DNA of 37,061 nucleotides from an uncultured Flavobacteriales bacterium (GTDB lineage: Bacteria; Bacteroidota; Bacteroidia; Flavobacteriales_D; Parvicellaceae): assembly GCA_913064955.1 (NCBI GenBank), contig CAJYBK010000004.1, forward strand, positions 1-37,061. The letters are read 5' to 3'. A program made the position numbers and the translations under genes. This document shows, piece by piece, positions 27,799 to 37,061 of this stretch (its first letter is position 1; every line of letters starts with the position of its first letter). The notes below the pieces were generated by a model. The model did not search any database, was not told the DNA's origin, and saw only the letters and a list, made by a program, of their open reading frames with translations.

Positions 27799-30441
27799 TT
27801 ATTGATTTAAAATAGTCTTTGCTTTTTCAATAGCACTTTCGATACCATCAGCATTTTTACCTCCTGCAGTAGCAAAGAATGGCTGACCTCCGCCTCCTCC
27901 GCCAATCTCCTTAGCCAATTCACGGATAATATTCCCAGCATGCAATCCTTTGCTTGCCACTAAATCATCAGAAATCATAATAGTCAGTAGCGCTTTTGGT
28001 CCATCATAACTTCCAATAATCAGGAAGAAGCTTTCCAATTGTCCTTTGATTTGATACGCAATATCTTTTACACTACCCGCGTCCAATGCCACTTTAGTGC
28101 TAATAAAGTTAACACCATTTATTACCTCTACTGCCTTTAACAGGTCATCCTTGAGTCCAAGTGCTTTTTCTTTTTTTGATGCTTCTATTTCTTTCTGCAT
28201 TCCCGCATTTTGCGCAATCAAATCTTCGATAGCTTTCTGAATACTTTTTGGATTCTTCAATAATACACTGACTTCATCCAATAACGATAATTGACCATTG
28301 ATATAATCATCTGCCGCTGCTGAAGTAATAGCCTCAATCCTTCTTATTCCAGCCGCAACAGAACCTTCACTTATAATCTTGAAGTTTCCTATTTGAGAAG
28401 TACTTTTTACATGAATTCCACCACATAACTCTTTAGAATCTCCAAACTGAATCATTCTAACTACGTCACCATACTTTTCACCGAAAAGCATCATTGCACC
28501 TGCTTCCTTTGCTTTTTCAAGTGGCATGTTTCTGAATTCTTCCAAAAGATGATTACTTCTAATTTCGGTATTCACCAATTGTTCTACTTCTTTTAACTCC
28601 TCATCCGTCACCTTACTAAAATGAGAGAAATCAAATCTCAATGACTTATCTGTTACCAATGAACCCTTCTGCTCTACATGATCTCCCAATACAGCCTTTA
28701 AAGCAGCGTGAACCAAGTGAGTTGCACTGTGGTTATTTGCCGTAGCATTTCTTTTGCCTTCATTCACCACTGCATGAAATCCTTGAGATAAATCCTCAGG
28801 CAGTGTTGCCACATAATGAAGAATCAAGTTGTTCTCTTTTTTAGTATCTACTATGTAAAATTTTTCGCCAGCGCCTTCTATATATCCTTGATCTCCAATT
28901 TGACCTCCACCTTCTGGATAGAAAGGAGTGTAATTAAAAACCAATTGATAAACTTCTTTATCTTTGACAACGACTTTTCTGTACCTCGTAATGTGAACAG
29001 TTCCCTCCGTGTAATCATACCCAATAAATTCTTCTACATCGTCCTCTTTGACAACAATCCAATCAGATGTATCTGTTTCGGCCGCCTTACGAGACCTATT
29101 TTTCTGCTCCTCAAGTGCTTTATCAAAACCTTTCTGATCGATACTCATTTCGTATCCACGAGCAATTAAATCAGTTAAATCTATAGGAAATCCAAAAGTG
29201 TCATACAATTCAAATACCGCTTCTCCTGGCACTACATTTTTACCCTCCGCATTTAAATTAATACAAATTTGATCTATTCTCTTTAAGCCTGTTTCTAGCG
29301 TTCTAAAAAATGAGTTCTCCTCTTCTCTAATTACTTTTTCAATTAATGTTTTTTGACTAACTAATTCCGGAAAAGCTTCTCCCATTTGGTTCGCCAATGT
29401 AGGCACCAAGCGACACAAAAACGGTTCTTTCAAGTTGAGTGTCTGGTAACCATACCTCACTGCTCTTCTTAATATTCTTCGAATCACATACCCTGCTCCT
29501 GTGTTACTTGGCAATTGACCATCTGCAATAGAAAAAGAAATGGCTCTAACGTGATCTGCTATAACACGCATTGCGATATTAACTTCAAGTGCTTGTTTGT
29601 GCTTATTCTCATCAACAGGTTTATAACCTAACCCAGATAAGTCTTCAATTTTACTGATTAAAGGAGTGAATATATCCGTATCATAATTGGATGTTTTTCC
29701 CTGCATTGCCATAGCAAGCCTTTCAAACCCCATTCCAGTATCAATGTGCTTATTTTTTAAAGGAACCAAACTCTTATCCTTCAACCTATTGTATTCCATG
29801 AATACATTATTCCAAATTTCTACAACTTGCGGATGATCTGCATTGACTTCTAACTTTCCGTCTTTCAATGCTCTCTCTTCATCCGATCTCAAATCAATGT
29901 GAATTTCAGAACAAGGACCGCAAGGACCAACATCTCCCATTTCCCAGAAGTTATCCTTCTTGTTGCCCATTAAAATTCTATCCTCATCAATATATTGCTT
30001 CCACAAATCAAAAGCTTCTTGATCATACTCCAGCCCTTCCGAAGCGTCTCCTTCAAAGACAGTTACGTAAAGTCTGTCTTTAGGAAGTTTGTATACTTCA
30101 GTTAACAGTTCCCAGGCCCATTGAATCGCTTCTTTTTTGAAATAATCTCCAAAAGACCAGTTCCCCAACATCTCAAACATAGTATGATGATAAGTATCCA
30201 CTCCTACTTCTTCAAGGTCATTATGCTTTCCGGATACTCTAAGACATTTTTGAGAATTCGCTACTCTCGAATCTTTTATTTCAGAATTACCCAAAAACAA
30301 ATCCTTAAATTGATTCATCCCGGCATTATTAAACATCAAAGTTGGATCATCCTTCACCACCATTGGCGCGGAAGAAACAATTTTATGTCCTTTTGATTCA
30401 AAAAAATCTAAAAAAGTTTTACGAATATCTACTGATTTCAT
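27799..30441 (-). CDS. alaS: Alanine--tRNA ligase
   Basis: '[51 protein letters not shown]', '[24 protein letters not shown]', editing motif '[11 protein letters not shown]', '[17 protein letters not shown]', '[17 protein letters not shown]'. ATG 30441 preferred over 30489. Confidence 0.98.
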   Translation of the reverse strand: MKSVDIRKTFLDFFESKGHKIVSSAPMVVKDDPTLMFNNAGMNQFKDLFLGNSEIKDSRVANSQKCLRVSGKHNDLEEVGVDTYHHTMFEMLGNWSFGDYFKKEAIQWAWELLTEVYKLPKDRLYVTVFEGDASEGLEYDQEAFDLWKQYIDEDRILMGNKKDNFWEMGDVGPCGPCSEIHIDLRSDEERALKDGKLEVNADHPQVVEIWNNVFMEYNRLKDKSLVPLKNKHIDTGMGFERLAMAMQGKTSNYDTDIFTPLISKIEDLSGLGYKPVDENKHKQALEVNIAMRVIADHVRAISFSIADGQLPSNTGAGYVIRRILRRAVRYGYQTLNLKEPFLCRLVPTLANQMGEAFPELVSQKTLIEKVIREEENSFFRTLETGLKRIDQICINLNAEGKNVVPGEAVFELYDTFGFPIDLTDLIARGYEMSIDQKGFDKALEEQKNRSRKAAETDTSDWIVVKEDDVEEFIGYDYTEGTVHITRYRKVVVKDKEVYQLVFNYTPFYPEGGGQIGDQGYIEGAGEKFYIVDTKKENNLILHYVATLPEDLSQGFHAVVNEGKRNATANNHSATHLVHAALKAVLGDHVEQKGSLVTDKSLRFDFSHFSKVTDEELKEVEQLVNTEIRSNHLLEEFRNMPLEKAKEAGAMMLFGEKYGDVVRMIQFGDSKELCGGIHVKSTSQIGNFKIISEGSVAAGIRRIEAITSAAADDYINGQLSLLDEVSVLLKNPKSIQKAIEDLIAQNAGMQKEIEASKKEKALGLKDDLLKAVEVINGVNFISTKVALDAGSVKDIAYQIKGQLESFFLIIGSYDGPKALLTIMISDDLVASKGLHAGNIIRELAKEIGGGGGGQPFFATAGGKNADGIESAIEKAKTILNQ

Positions 30442-30469
30442 GTGCTTGTTTGGTTCATGTTTAAGGTCG

Positions 30470-30477
30470 CAAATGTA
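30470..30477 (-). promoter_or_regulatory. Bacteroidota-type -7 box for alaS
   Basis: Minus strand TACATTTG (TAnnTTTG), 29 nt upstream of the ATG. Confidence 0.5.
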
Positions 30478-30579
30478 ATTAATTAGCACTAATAAAAATA
30501 ATACACCAGAGAAACATTTATTGATATCAATTTATTAAATCTAGAATTATTTACTTTGTAGAATTAAAAGTCGCAATAA

Positions 30580-31422
30580 ATGTCAGTTAATACTTTCAAG
30601 ATATTTCTTACCACAATTCTTTTGACGCTTGCATTTTCAGGCTTAACTCAGCAAAAAGATACTTCTAAAGTTAAGAAACATAATTTCTATTTGTTCTGGG
30701 GATATAACCGAAGTGCGTATACGAAAAGTGACATCACGATGAAAGCAGATAACTACAACTATACACTTCATAATGTGGTTGCGCATGACAGGCCCTCCCC
30801 TTTTGAGACTAAAGTTTATCTCAATCCAGCAAAGTTAAGCATCCCTCAATTCAACATCAGAGCCGGATATCAATTGAATGAAAAATGGTGGATAAGTGGA
30901 GGATATGACCACATGAAATATGTAGTAGACGCCTATCAAAACACCACCATTAGTGGTACCATTGACTCTTCTGCTTCAAAATTATATGCAGGCACTTATG
31001 ACAACACTCCACTGGTATTGGATGACAGAGATTTTCTCCACTTTGAACACACAGATGGCTTAAATTTTATTACTATAGATGCGGAATACACTTCTACTTT
31101 GTGGCAATCTAAAAACACGAATTTCAGTTTTGAGCATATTGCTGGAGGAGGCGCTGGCTTCCTATATCCAAGAACAGACGTTACTATTTTCGGCATAAAA
31201 AACGCCAATATATTTAACCTTGCTGGAATGGGAGTTTCATTAAAAAGTCAACTTAGAGTTAATCTTTGGAACATTGTATTTATCCAAGCAGCAGGTAAAG
31301 TAGGAGGAATAACAATGCCACGGATTACCACGAGTGGGTTCAACAAAGACTACGCTAAACAAAGCTTTCTTTTCGGAGAGTTTTATTGGGTGCTAGGATG
31401 TAAATTTGGCTTTGGAAAATAA
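30580..31422 (+). CDS. Exported protein, predicted outer-membrane beta-barrel, unknown function
   Basis: Signal peptide 'FKIFLTTILLTLAFSGLTQ', alternating amphipathic strands ending in 'FLFGEFYWVLGCKFGFGK' (aromatic-rich C-term). Confidence 0.65.
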   Translation: MSVNTFKIFLTTILLTLAFSGLTQQKDTSKVKKHNFYLFWGYNRSAYTKSDITMKADNYNYTLHNVVAHDRPSPFETKVYLNPAKLSIPQFNIRAGYQLNEKWWISGGYDHMKYVVDAYQNTTISGTIDSSASKLYAGTYDNTPLVLDDRDFLHFEHTDGLNFITIDAEYTSTLWQSKNTNFSFEHIAGGGAGFLYPRTDVTIFGIKNANIFNLAGMGVSLKSQLRVNLWNIVFIQAAGKVGGITMPRITTSGFNKDYAKQSFLFGEFYWVLGCKFGFGK

Positions 31423-31428
31423 AGTTTC

Positions 31429-32232
31429 TTAGTGTTCGAATGCAAAGTTAATTTCAGTATCTCCTGAGGAGATAAGTCCTAAATTGTCACAAGTTCCATT
31501 GCCAAAATCTAAAATTTGAGAATTACCTTCAGCGTCTTCAATTTCCGTGATACCTGTGGCATACCAGTTGCAAGAAAAATTTCTTTTCAATTGTGTGCCA
31601 ATTGTTTGTACTAACGCTCCAAATCGATCCACCAACATTCCCGTCTCATCTACTTCCAATTGATTGTCGTAAAGTAAACTAGAGGCACTGCCTGTCCCCA
31701 TATTACAAGTTAAGACACCTTGATATGAAATTTGACGGGTGCCAATAAACACTTTAAAATTATTTGTTTTGATTTCAAACTGATTACTACCAATTCTTTT
31801 AACCGTCATAGTACCAGAAACAATATGATTATTAATAGAAAAATCTGTCATACTGATACTACACTCTGCGCTATCGATATCAAAATAATTATCAAACTCT
31901 ACAATTAGGGATCCATTTTTAAAAGCCTCATCAATATCAATACTTTGCGTGTAAAGTATCTCAAAGATTACATTTTCATTGGCTATGTCAACTGTGTCAC
32001 CTGAAATATAATTATAAACTCCTGTGGCATTCAAAGTATCCATATTTGACCTCATTCTCTCTATAAAATAAGCCTGAGACTGTATCGTATGAATAACCAA
32101 AGGAGCAATATAGGAAATGTTAGTTTGCACCAAAGCAAAGTCTTTTGATGCTTGGACATTCTTCTCCTTAGACTTTACACAACTGCTAAAAACCAAAAGA
32201 AGAGTAATAAATATGAAAGATAATCTTATCAT
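31429..32232 (-). CDS. Hypothetical lipoprotein
   Basis: Lipobox 'ITLLLVFSSC'; no further family recognised. Confidence 0.7.
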   Translation of the reverse strand: MIRLSFIFITLLLVFSSCVKSKEKNVQASKDFALVQTNISYIAPLVIHTIQSQAYFIERMRSNMDTLNATGVYNYISGDTVDIANENVIFEILYTQSIDIDEAFKNGSLIVEFDNYFDIDSAECSISMTDFSINNHIVSGTMTVKRIGSNQFEIKTNNFKVFIGTRQISYQGVLTCNMGTGSASSLLYDNQLEVDETGMLVDRFGALVQTIGTQLKRNFSCNWYATGITEIEDAEGNSQILDFGNGTCDNLGLISSGDTEINFAFEH

Positions 32233-32301
32233 GTATACAAATTTACAAAAAATACATTCATTAAATTTCGAAAAGTATTCTTATGCAGCTACTTTTGTCA
32301 T

Positions 32302-33036
32302 ATGGAAGAGGAAAAAGAATGGTTTGAAGAGTGGTTTGACACTGCTTATTACCACAAGCTATACAACGACAGAAATTTTGATGAAGCGGAAGCTTTTATC
32401 AAGGTGCTTTCCAAGCACATGAACCTTTCTCCAAACTCTTACATTTTGGACTTAGCTTGTGGTAAAGGTCGACATGCGCTTCAACTTAATCAATTAGGGT
32501 ATAAAGTAAAAGGTGTTGACTTATCCGCAAACAGTATTCAAGGAGCAAGTAAAAATTGCAATGAAAATTTGGAATTTAGTGTGGCAGATATGAGAGAACC
32601 ATTAAACGAGAAATTCGATGCGGTTTACAATCTATTTACCAGTTTTGGATATTTCAACTCCACAAAAGAAAATCTAAAGGTCTTAAATGCCATTAGTATC
32701 ATGCTCAAACCGGGCGGAAAATTTGTGATAGACTTCATGAACTGTGATAAAGTAATAGCCAATATAAATCCTCAAGAAACCCTTAGAAAAGAAGGAATTG
32801 ACTTTCATATTTCTAAGAAAATTGAAAACGATCAAATCATTAAGTCTATTGAATTTAATGATAAGAATGAATCATTCAAATTTGAGGAAAGAGTGCAGGC
32901 ATTGACCAAAAATGATTTTGAGAAACTCATTTCACAAACAGATTTAAAGATTGAGGAAACCTTTGGAGACTATCTACTTAGTCCATTTGATAACAAACAG
33001 TCTGATCGACTTATCATAATTGGAAGCAAGCAATAA
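32302..33036 (+). CDS. Class I SAM-dependent methyltransferase
   Basis: 'SYILDLACGKGRHALQLNQLGYKVKGVDLSANSIQGA...FSVADMREPLNEKFDAVYNLFTSFGYF'. Confidence 0.94.
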   Translation: MEEEKEWFEEWFDTAYYHKLYNDRNFDEAEAFIKVLSKHMNLSPNSYILDLACGKGRHALQLNQLGYKVKGVDLSANSIQGASKNCNENLEFSVADMREPLNEKFDAVYNLFTSFGYFNSTKENLKVLNAISIMLKPGGKFVIDFMNCDKVIANINPQETLRKEGIDFHISKKIENDQIIKSIEFNDKNESFKFEERVQALTKNDFEKLISQTDLKIEETFGDYLLSPFDNKQSDRLIIIGSKQ

Positions 33037-33960
33037 TTATTGACTAATTATCATCTCTAAACCTCTTAAGCCCATATCAACTACGGTATCTCCATCCAAC
33101 GGCTCGTAAATTCCATTTTGATTATCATCAGACCACTCAAAACTATTATTTGTAGACAATGACAGTGTCATTGTGATGCTTTCCGTTTCATTACCTGTTA
33201 TAGTAAATGGTGCATCAAATTCTCCAGTTACAACACATGAACCTGCCGGAACAGGAGAAGTGGCAGACAATGGGTTCGGAACCGTTGTTGCAGGTGCTTG
33301 ACCTTCCGTAACATTACCTAATGTTTCAAATCCCCAATACCCTTGAAGTTTATTAGCGTTGACTGCAACAGATTGACTATTGATGGTGTAATCAGAAATG
33401 TAAGTATTAAACCCAACAAAAGACGCAAGCCTCCCGGTTAAGTCAAAACCATTCGCTTTAAACTTAATGTCATAATTTTGATAGGTCAAAGACACTCTCA
33501 ACCAATTATAAGTATCTGGCGAAATGGAAGATAAAGGCAATTCTAAAAACACTTCTTCATTTCCTTTTACAATTGCTTGACTGAAATCAACTGCATTTGA
33601 ACCTCCAACATTTGTTTCTTCGCCTGTAAATATGATTTCTCCATTACCCAATTGTGTTATAGAGCTCTGCGCCAATTCAATATAATGTGCGCTCATACCA
33701 TGAAAAACTGGAGACTGTGCGGAGTTTCCAGCAGGCATTGTTGCCGGCTGACCAAAATTATCTAATCTTGTTTGCGTAGAGTCGAATTTTAATTTAATGA
33801 TTAACAAAGGCTCATCCTGCTCAACCACTGGATAAGTACAAGAGTTATTTTCTTTTTTCGCATTGACATCATAATTCATTGCCAAAGGATCTGTACAACC
33901 TTTTTTACAAGAGTTAAACACCAGTACAGGTGCAATTGCAAGGAGAAGTAATCTTTTCAT
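33037..33960 (-). CDS. Lipoprotein with GCTDPxAxNY Cys motif, uncharacterised
   Basis: Lipobox 'APVLVFNSC', then 'KKGCTDPLAMNYDVNAKKENNSCTYP'; the remainder is beta-rich secreted sequence. ATG 33960 preferred. Confidence 0.75.
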   Translation of the reverse strand: MKRLLLLAIAPVLVFNSCKKGCTDPLAMNYDVNAKKENNSCTYPVVEQDEPLLIIKLKFDSTQTRLDNFGQPATMPAGNSAQSPVFHGMSAHYIELAQSSITQLGNGEIIFTGEETNVGGSNAVDFSQAIVKGNEEVFLELPLSSISPDTYNWLRVSLTYQNYDIKFKANGFDLTGRLASFVGFNTYISDYTINSQSVAVNANKLQGYWGFETLGNVTEGQAPATTVPNPLSATSPVPAGSCVVTGEFDAPFTITGNETESITMTLSLSTNNSFEWSDDNQNGIYEPLDGDTVVDMGLRGLEMIISQ

Positions 33961-34022
33961 AATTATCATTAATTCTTGCTAAGATAGCAAACTTTACAAA
34001 TACTTTTATTCATCTTTGTAAT

Positions 34023-34628
34023 GTGACAAGACAAGAAGCGTTGATATTAATAGGTGCTGAAGAGGCTGATTTTGAAGAAATTGTGATTCATCAAATTTTC
34101 GAACACAAACAGTTCTTGCTCAAATCTGCTATTACTCCTCAAGTTTTCAGAACTAGAGCGAAAAAGATTGCCATACTCAACGAAGGTTATAAATTCCTGA
34201 TTGGAAAAAGCGATACAATTAGAGAAAATGTGGAGTTAAAAACGTTGCATATAGAGAACATTTCGATCGAAGCACTTTTAACATTCTATCGCAATTACGA
34301 ATCTTTAATGAGTCAATTCAAACTATCCTTCATGCAACTAAATGACCCTTACGAAGTAAGTTACTTTTGTCATCAATTAGCTAATTTAGAACATCAAAAA
34401 CTGTTGCAAATTAATGACGCAACACTTTCTATCAAAATCAACTCGCTTATGGATGTTAAAATTTCTGACTTTGTAAATTCTGGTGAGGTGATAAATGAAT
34501 TAAAATCAACGGAATCAGGGCAAATTGCAACAGATAACATCATCAATTTCCCTTCTTTACTTAAAGACAGCTGTATGTCGAGGAAATATGCGAATTTTAC
34601 GAAATTAAAGGAAGAAAAAAATGCTTAG
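34023..34628 (+). CDS. Hypothetical cytoplasmic, alpha-helical protein
   Basis: Open frame (GTG start), no signal/TM segment, coupled to the downstream gene by an 8-bp overlap. Confidence 0.65.
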   Translation: MTRQEALILIGAEEADFEEIVIHQIFEHKQFLLKSAITPQVFRTRAKKIAILNEGYKFLIGKSDTIRENVELKTLHIENISIEALLTFYRNYESLMSQFKLSFMQLNDPYEVSYFCHQLANLEHQKLLQINDATLSIKINSLMDVKISDFVNSGEVINELKSTESGQIATDNIINFPSLLKDSCMSRKYANFTKLKEEKNA

Positions 34629-35040
34629 AGAATTATGGTATAGTGGTACATGGGGAAGGATAGCGGCCAATGTAATTGTTGGGGTTAGTGCTTTTGTTGC
34701 TCTTTACCTACTTTACGTTGGATATCGAAAGTTAATCGCCATCTATGGCAGAGGTAAAAGAAAAAAAATAACAGTAAAATATGCGGACGTATTTGAACTG
34801 AAACCACCTTTTGCAAAGGGAACTGTTCAGTTTGGATTTGAATTAAAGGAAGAAACTAACGTAGAGTTTAATATTTTAGATAGAAATGATCAATTAGTTG
34901 AAAATCTGTTCAAGGGAACACTAAAAGAGGGTATTCATCCGTTTATATTTGACAGTACTAAGTATAAAAACAACATATACTACTATCAATACCTCTCAGA
35001 TGTTCAGAAAATCAGTAAAAAATTTATAATTGACAACTAG
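34621..35040 (+). CDS. Hypothetical single-TM protein with extracytoplasmic beta-sandwich-like domain
   Basis: TM 'IAANVIVGVSAFVALYLLYVGYRKL', basic stop-transfer 'GRGKRKK', then 'GTVQFGFELKEETNVEFNILDRNDQLVENLFKGTLKEGIHPFIFDSTKYKNNIYYYQYLSD'. Confidence 0.7.
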   Translation: MLRELWYSGTWGRIAANVIVGVSAFVALYLLYVGYRKLIAIYGRGKRKKITVKYADVFELKPPFAKGTVQFGFELKEETNVEFNILDRNDQLVENLFKGTLKEGIHPFIFDSTKYKNNIYYYQYLSDVQKISKKFIIDN

Positions 35041-35680
35041 ACTTGCCATACTATTCCTAAGCATCATTTTACTTTCCTTCGGTACAATTAAGGCGCAGAA
35101 AGAAGGTGAACCAACTCCACATATTTTTAAAATTGATTTTAAATTACCTACTGCAACTGCCAATAGAAGTTTCAAAGGCGTAATGAGTGGTTTAGCAGAT
35201 ATTGACTTTTGTTACCAATATCAATTCAAAGAAATAGGACTTTTTATTAATGGAGGAATGAAATATAGTTATTGGAATCTTGAGTCCACACTTTTTTCAG
35301 GAACTGTAGTTACCGGTAAACTTGAAATATTGCAGCCATTTGGCAGCATTGGTTATAGACATGAATTCTCTGACAAAGTATTCCTAGAGTCTGAACTAAA
35401 AGGAGGCTACTCGTTTGTAAACTCCAATGCTAACACATTAACCTCAACTTATAAGCAAAAAGCACTTGCAATAGAACCTAAATTTGGCTTTTACTACAAA
35501 AGTTCTGACCTCACCGCAGTTGGATTAACTTTGAACTACAATATCATTACGACTAATTTTACACCAGATAACATTGGGCAGCCCAATTTCCCTGGTATGA
35601 CTCCAGATGCTAGTAATGGAAATTACCAATACTTCTCCATCGGGTTTGGTATTTATGGTATTATCCCTACGTTCAAATAG
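35030..35680 (+). CDS. Predicted outer-membrane beta-barrel protein, unknown function
   Basis: Signal peptide 'LAILFLSIILLSFGTIKAQ', amphipathic strands to 'YQYFSIGFGIYGIIPTFK'; overlaps the upstream gene (TTG start). Confidence 0.68.
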   Translation: MTTRLAILFLSIILLSFGTIKAQKEGEPTPHIFKIDFKLPTATANRSFKGVMSGLADIDFCYQYQFKEIGLFINGGMKYSYWNLESTLFSGTVVTGKLEILQPFGSIGYRHEFSDKVFLESELKGGYSFVNSNANTLTSTYKQKALAIEPKFGFYYKSSDLTAVGLTLNYNIITTNFTPDNIGQPNFPGMTPDASNGNYQYFSIGFGIYGIIPTFK

Positions 35681-35689
35681 GTAATTCAC

Positions 35690-35697
35690 TATATTTG
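35690..35697 (+). promoter_or_regulatory. Bacteroidota-type -7 box upstream of the M23/LysM gene
   Basis: TATATTTG (TAnnTTTG) 17 nt before the ATG at 35715. Confidence 0.45.
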
Positions 35698-35714
35698 CCT
35701 CTGTAAATTTCATT

Positions 35715-36656
35715 ATGCTAAGATCATTTATTACCTGGACTATTCTATCATTAACTTTGGTTGCAAACGCACAAGAAAAGGGAAACAAGAGAATATTAGA
35801 CACTCTTATGGCAGGAAACGATTCAATCGTCATATTCGCAGACAAAAGTTGGGAATATATCAAAATGTTGAATTTTGACGGAGTTACCAACCCCTATTTA
35901 AGTGCTTTAGCCACTGAACTCGGATGGAAAGAAGACTGGGTTAATAACGTTCCCTATACTTATGATAATGATCTATCTAAATTAGAAGACACTGTATGGC
36001 TTTGTATTGTAGATGATGACAATAATGAATTCTGCATGCCGCACCCTGGAATGGTCACTTCGACCTTCAAGTATCGAGGTAAAAGATTCCACTATGGAAT
36101 TGATGTAGACCTAGACACTGGAGACACCTTGGTTTCCGCTTTTAATGGAATTGTAAGGTATGCTCAATTCAACGATGGAGGGTTTGGTAATTTGATTATC
36201 ATTAGACATTACAACGGTTTAGAAACCTATTATGCTCACTTATCTAAATTACTTGTCTCGCCTAATCAAGAAGTAAAAGCTGGAGATCCGATTGGTTTAG
36301 GAGGAAATACTGGAAAGTCTTATGGAGATCATTTGCATTTTGAAGTAAGATTATATGGTAATGCGCTTGACCCAGAAACAATTATTGATTTCGAAAAAAA
36401 CGAACTTAAAAAGAATAACCTCTTGATAAACGGTCAAATGTTTAGTTATAGTAAATCAAGTAAAAGCTATTCTTCAAGTTCTTCTAGCAAGAGTTCCTCA
36501 ACGGACAAAAACGCTTCAGTTCACAAAGTAACTTCAGGTGATTCACTGTATTATATCGCATTGAAATATGGTACTACGGTAGACAAACTTTGCAAATTAA
36601 ATGGCATTAAGAAAACCGACATTCTTCATATTGGTGATAAGATTAAATTGAAGTAG
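35715..36656 (+). CDS. M23 family metallopeptidase with C-terminal LysM domain
   Basis: 'FHYGIDVDLDTGDTLVSAFNGIVRYAQFNDGGFGNLIIIRHYNGLETYYAHLSKLLVSPNQEVKAGDPIGLGGNTGKSYGDHLHFEVRLYG'; LysM 'HKVTSGDSLYYIALKYGTTVDKLCKLNGIKKTDILHIGDKIKLK'; Ser-rich linker. Confidence 0.95.
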   Translation: MLRSFITWTILSLTLVANAQEKGNKRILDTLMAGNDSIVIFADKSWEYIKMLNFDGVTNPYLSALATELGWKEDWVNNVPYTYDNDLSKLEDTVWLCIVDDDNNEFCMPHPGMVTSTFKYRGKRFHYGIDVDLDTGDTLVSAFNGIVRYAQFNDGGFGNLIIIRHYNGLETYYAHLSKLLVSPNQEVKAGDPIGLGGNTGKSYGDHLHFEVRLYGNALDPETIIDFEKNELKKNNLLINGQMFSYSKSSKSYSSSSSSKSSSTDKNASVHKVTSGDSLYYIALKYGTTVDKLCKLNGIKKTDILHIGDKIKLK

Positions 36657-36711
36657 ATGCTTGATGCTTGATGCTTGATGCTTGATGCTTGATGCTTGAT
36701 GCTTGATGCTT
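36656..36711. repeat. Heptanucleotide tandem repeat (gatgctt)8
   Basis: Eight perfect copies counted, starting at the last base of the TAG stop of the M23 gene, followed by 'ga'. Confidence 0.95.
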
Positions 36712-36776
36712 GAAAGATTGTCATTTGTTTTTTTAGGGATACCCTATATGGGAAAATATCTATCACGAGTTTTCAA

Positions 36777-36813
36777 TAAAAAAATCCCCAACCAACTAAA
36801 TGATTGAGGATTT
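36777..36813 (-). terminator. Rho-independent-like terminator for mscL
   Basis: Minus strand AAATCCTCAA-loop-TTGGGGATTT followed by a T tract: 10-bp stem with one G-U pair. Confidence 0.75.
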
Positions 36814-36835
36814 CTAATTAAAACTAATTGAAATA

Positions 36836-37061
36836 TTACTTCTTAAGTAAATCTCTAATCTCTCCTAAAAGAACTTCTTCTTTAGATGGTGCTGGTGGAG
36901 CAGCTGGTGCTTCCTCTTTCTTTTTCTTTGTTTTGTTGTATGCTTTTACAATCATAAACAATACAAATCCAACGATAATTAAACTGATAATAGTATCAAT
37001 CCAAGCCCCATATTGTAACAAGTTAGCTGGTACCGCTTCAACAGCTGCAACTGCCTCTACA
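36836..37061 (-). CDS. mscL: Large-conductance mechanosensitive channel, C-terminal part (truncated by window)
   Basis: '[60 protein letters not shown]' is the MscL TM2 plus C-terminal bundle. The frame stays open to the window edge. Confidence 0.9.
   Translation of the reverse strand, partial: VEAVAAVEAVPANLLQYGAWIDTIISLIIVGFVLFMIVKAYNKTKKKKEEAPAAPPAPSKEEVLLGEIRDLLKK

Noticed and set aside
36656-36711. Heptamer array as a CRISPR or coding repeat
   Set aside because: Period 7 with no spacers and not divisible by 3; it lies after the stop codon.
1-37061. Defence island, prophage, secondary metabolite cluster, tRNA or rRNA
   Set aside because: No hallmark genes or cloverleaf sequences recognised; intergenic gaps are mostly too short.

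Overview
Bacteroidota (Flavobacteriales-like) chromosomal window, AT-rich and densely coding. The lineage call is inferred from T9SS/PorP-SprF/CHU_C families and TAnnTTTG-type -7 boxes. Most of it is ordinary: a T9SS type-B adhesin/PD40/PorP-SprF trio, ribBA, asd, mnmE, alaS, mscL (partial), a DUF2723 membrane protein, MATE, metallophosphoesterase, nitroreductase/MarR, TspO, a GT2 and a serine hydrolase. No rRNA, tRNA, CRISPR or transposase was recognised. Items most worth a second look: (1) a DUF559 endonuclease-like gene bracketed by two BIME-like pairs of GC-rich inverted repeats (16195-16342 and 16790-16939); (2) an ECF sigma factor overlapping a gene for a membrane-anchored protein with an anti-sigma-like N-terminus and a PKD + T9SS type-B C-terminal domain (5379-7059), directly downstream of a T9SS trio; (3) a secreted protein with a possible clan-CD (caspase/gingipain-like) His/Cys signature (15298-16134); (4) a WYL-family regulator that appears to lack the WYL core (24720-25328); (5) a perfect 8 x 7-bp tandem repeat starting at a stop codon (36656-36711); (6) an overlapping four-gene envelope cluster of unknown function (34023-36656). 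All homology statements are by-eye family recognition; no search was run.
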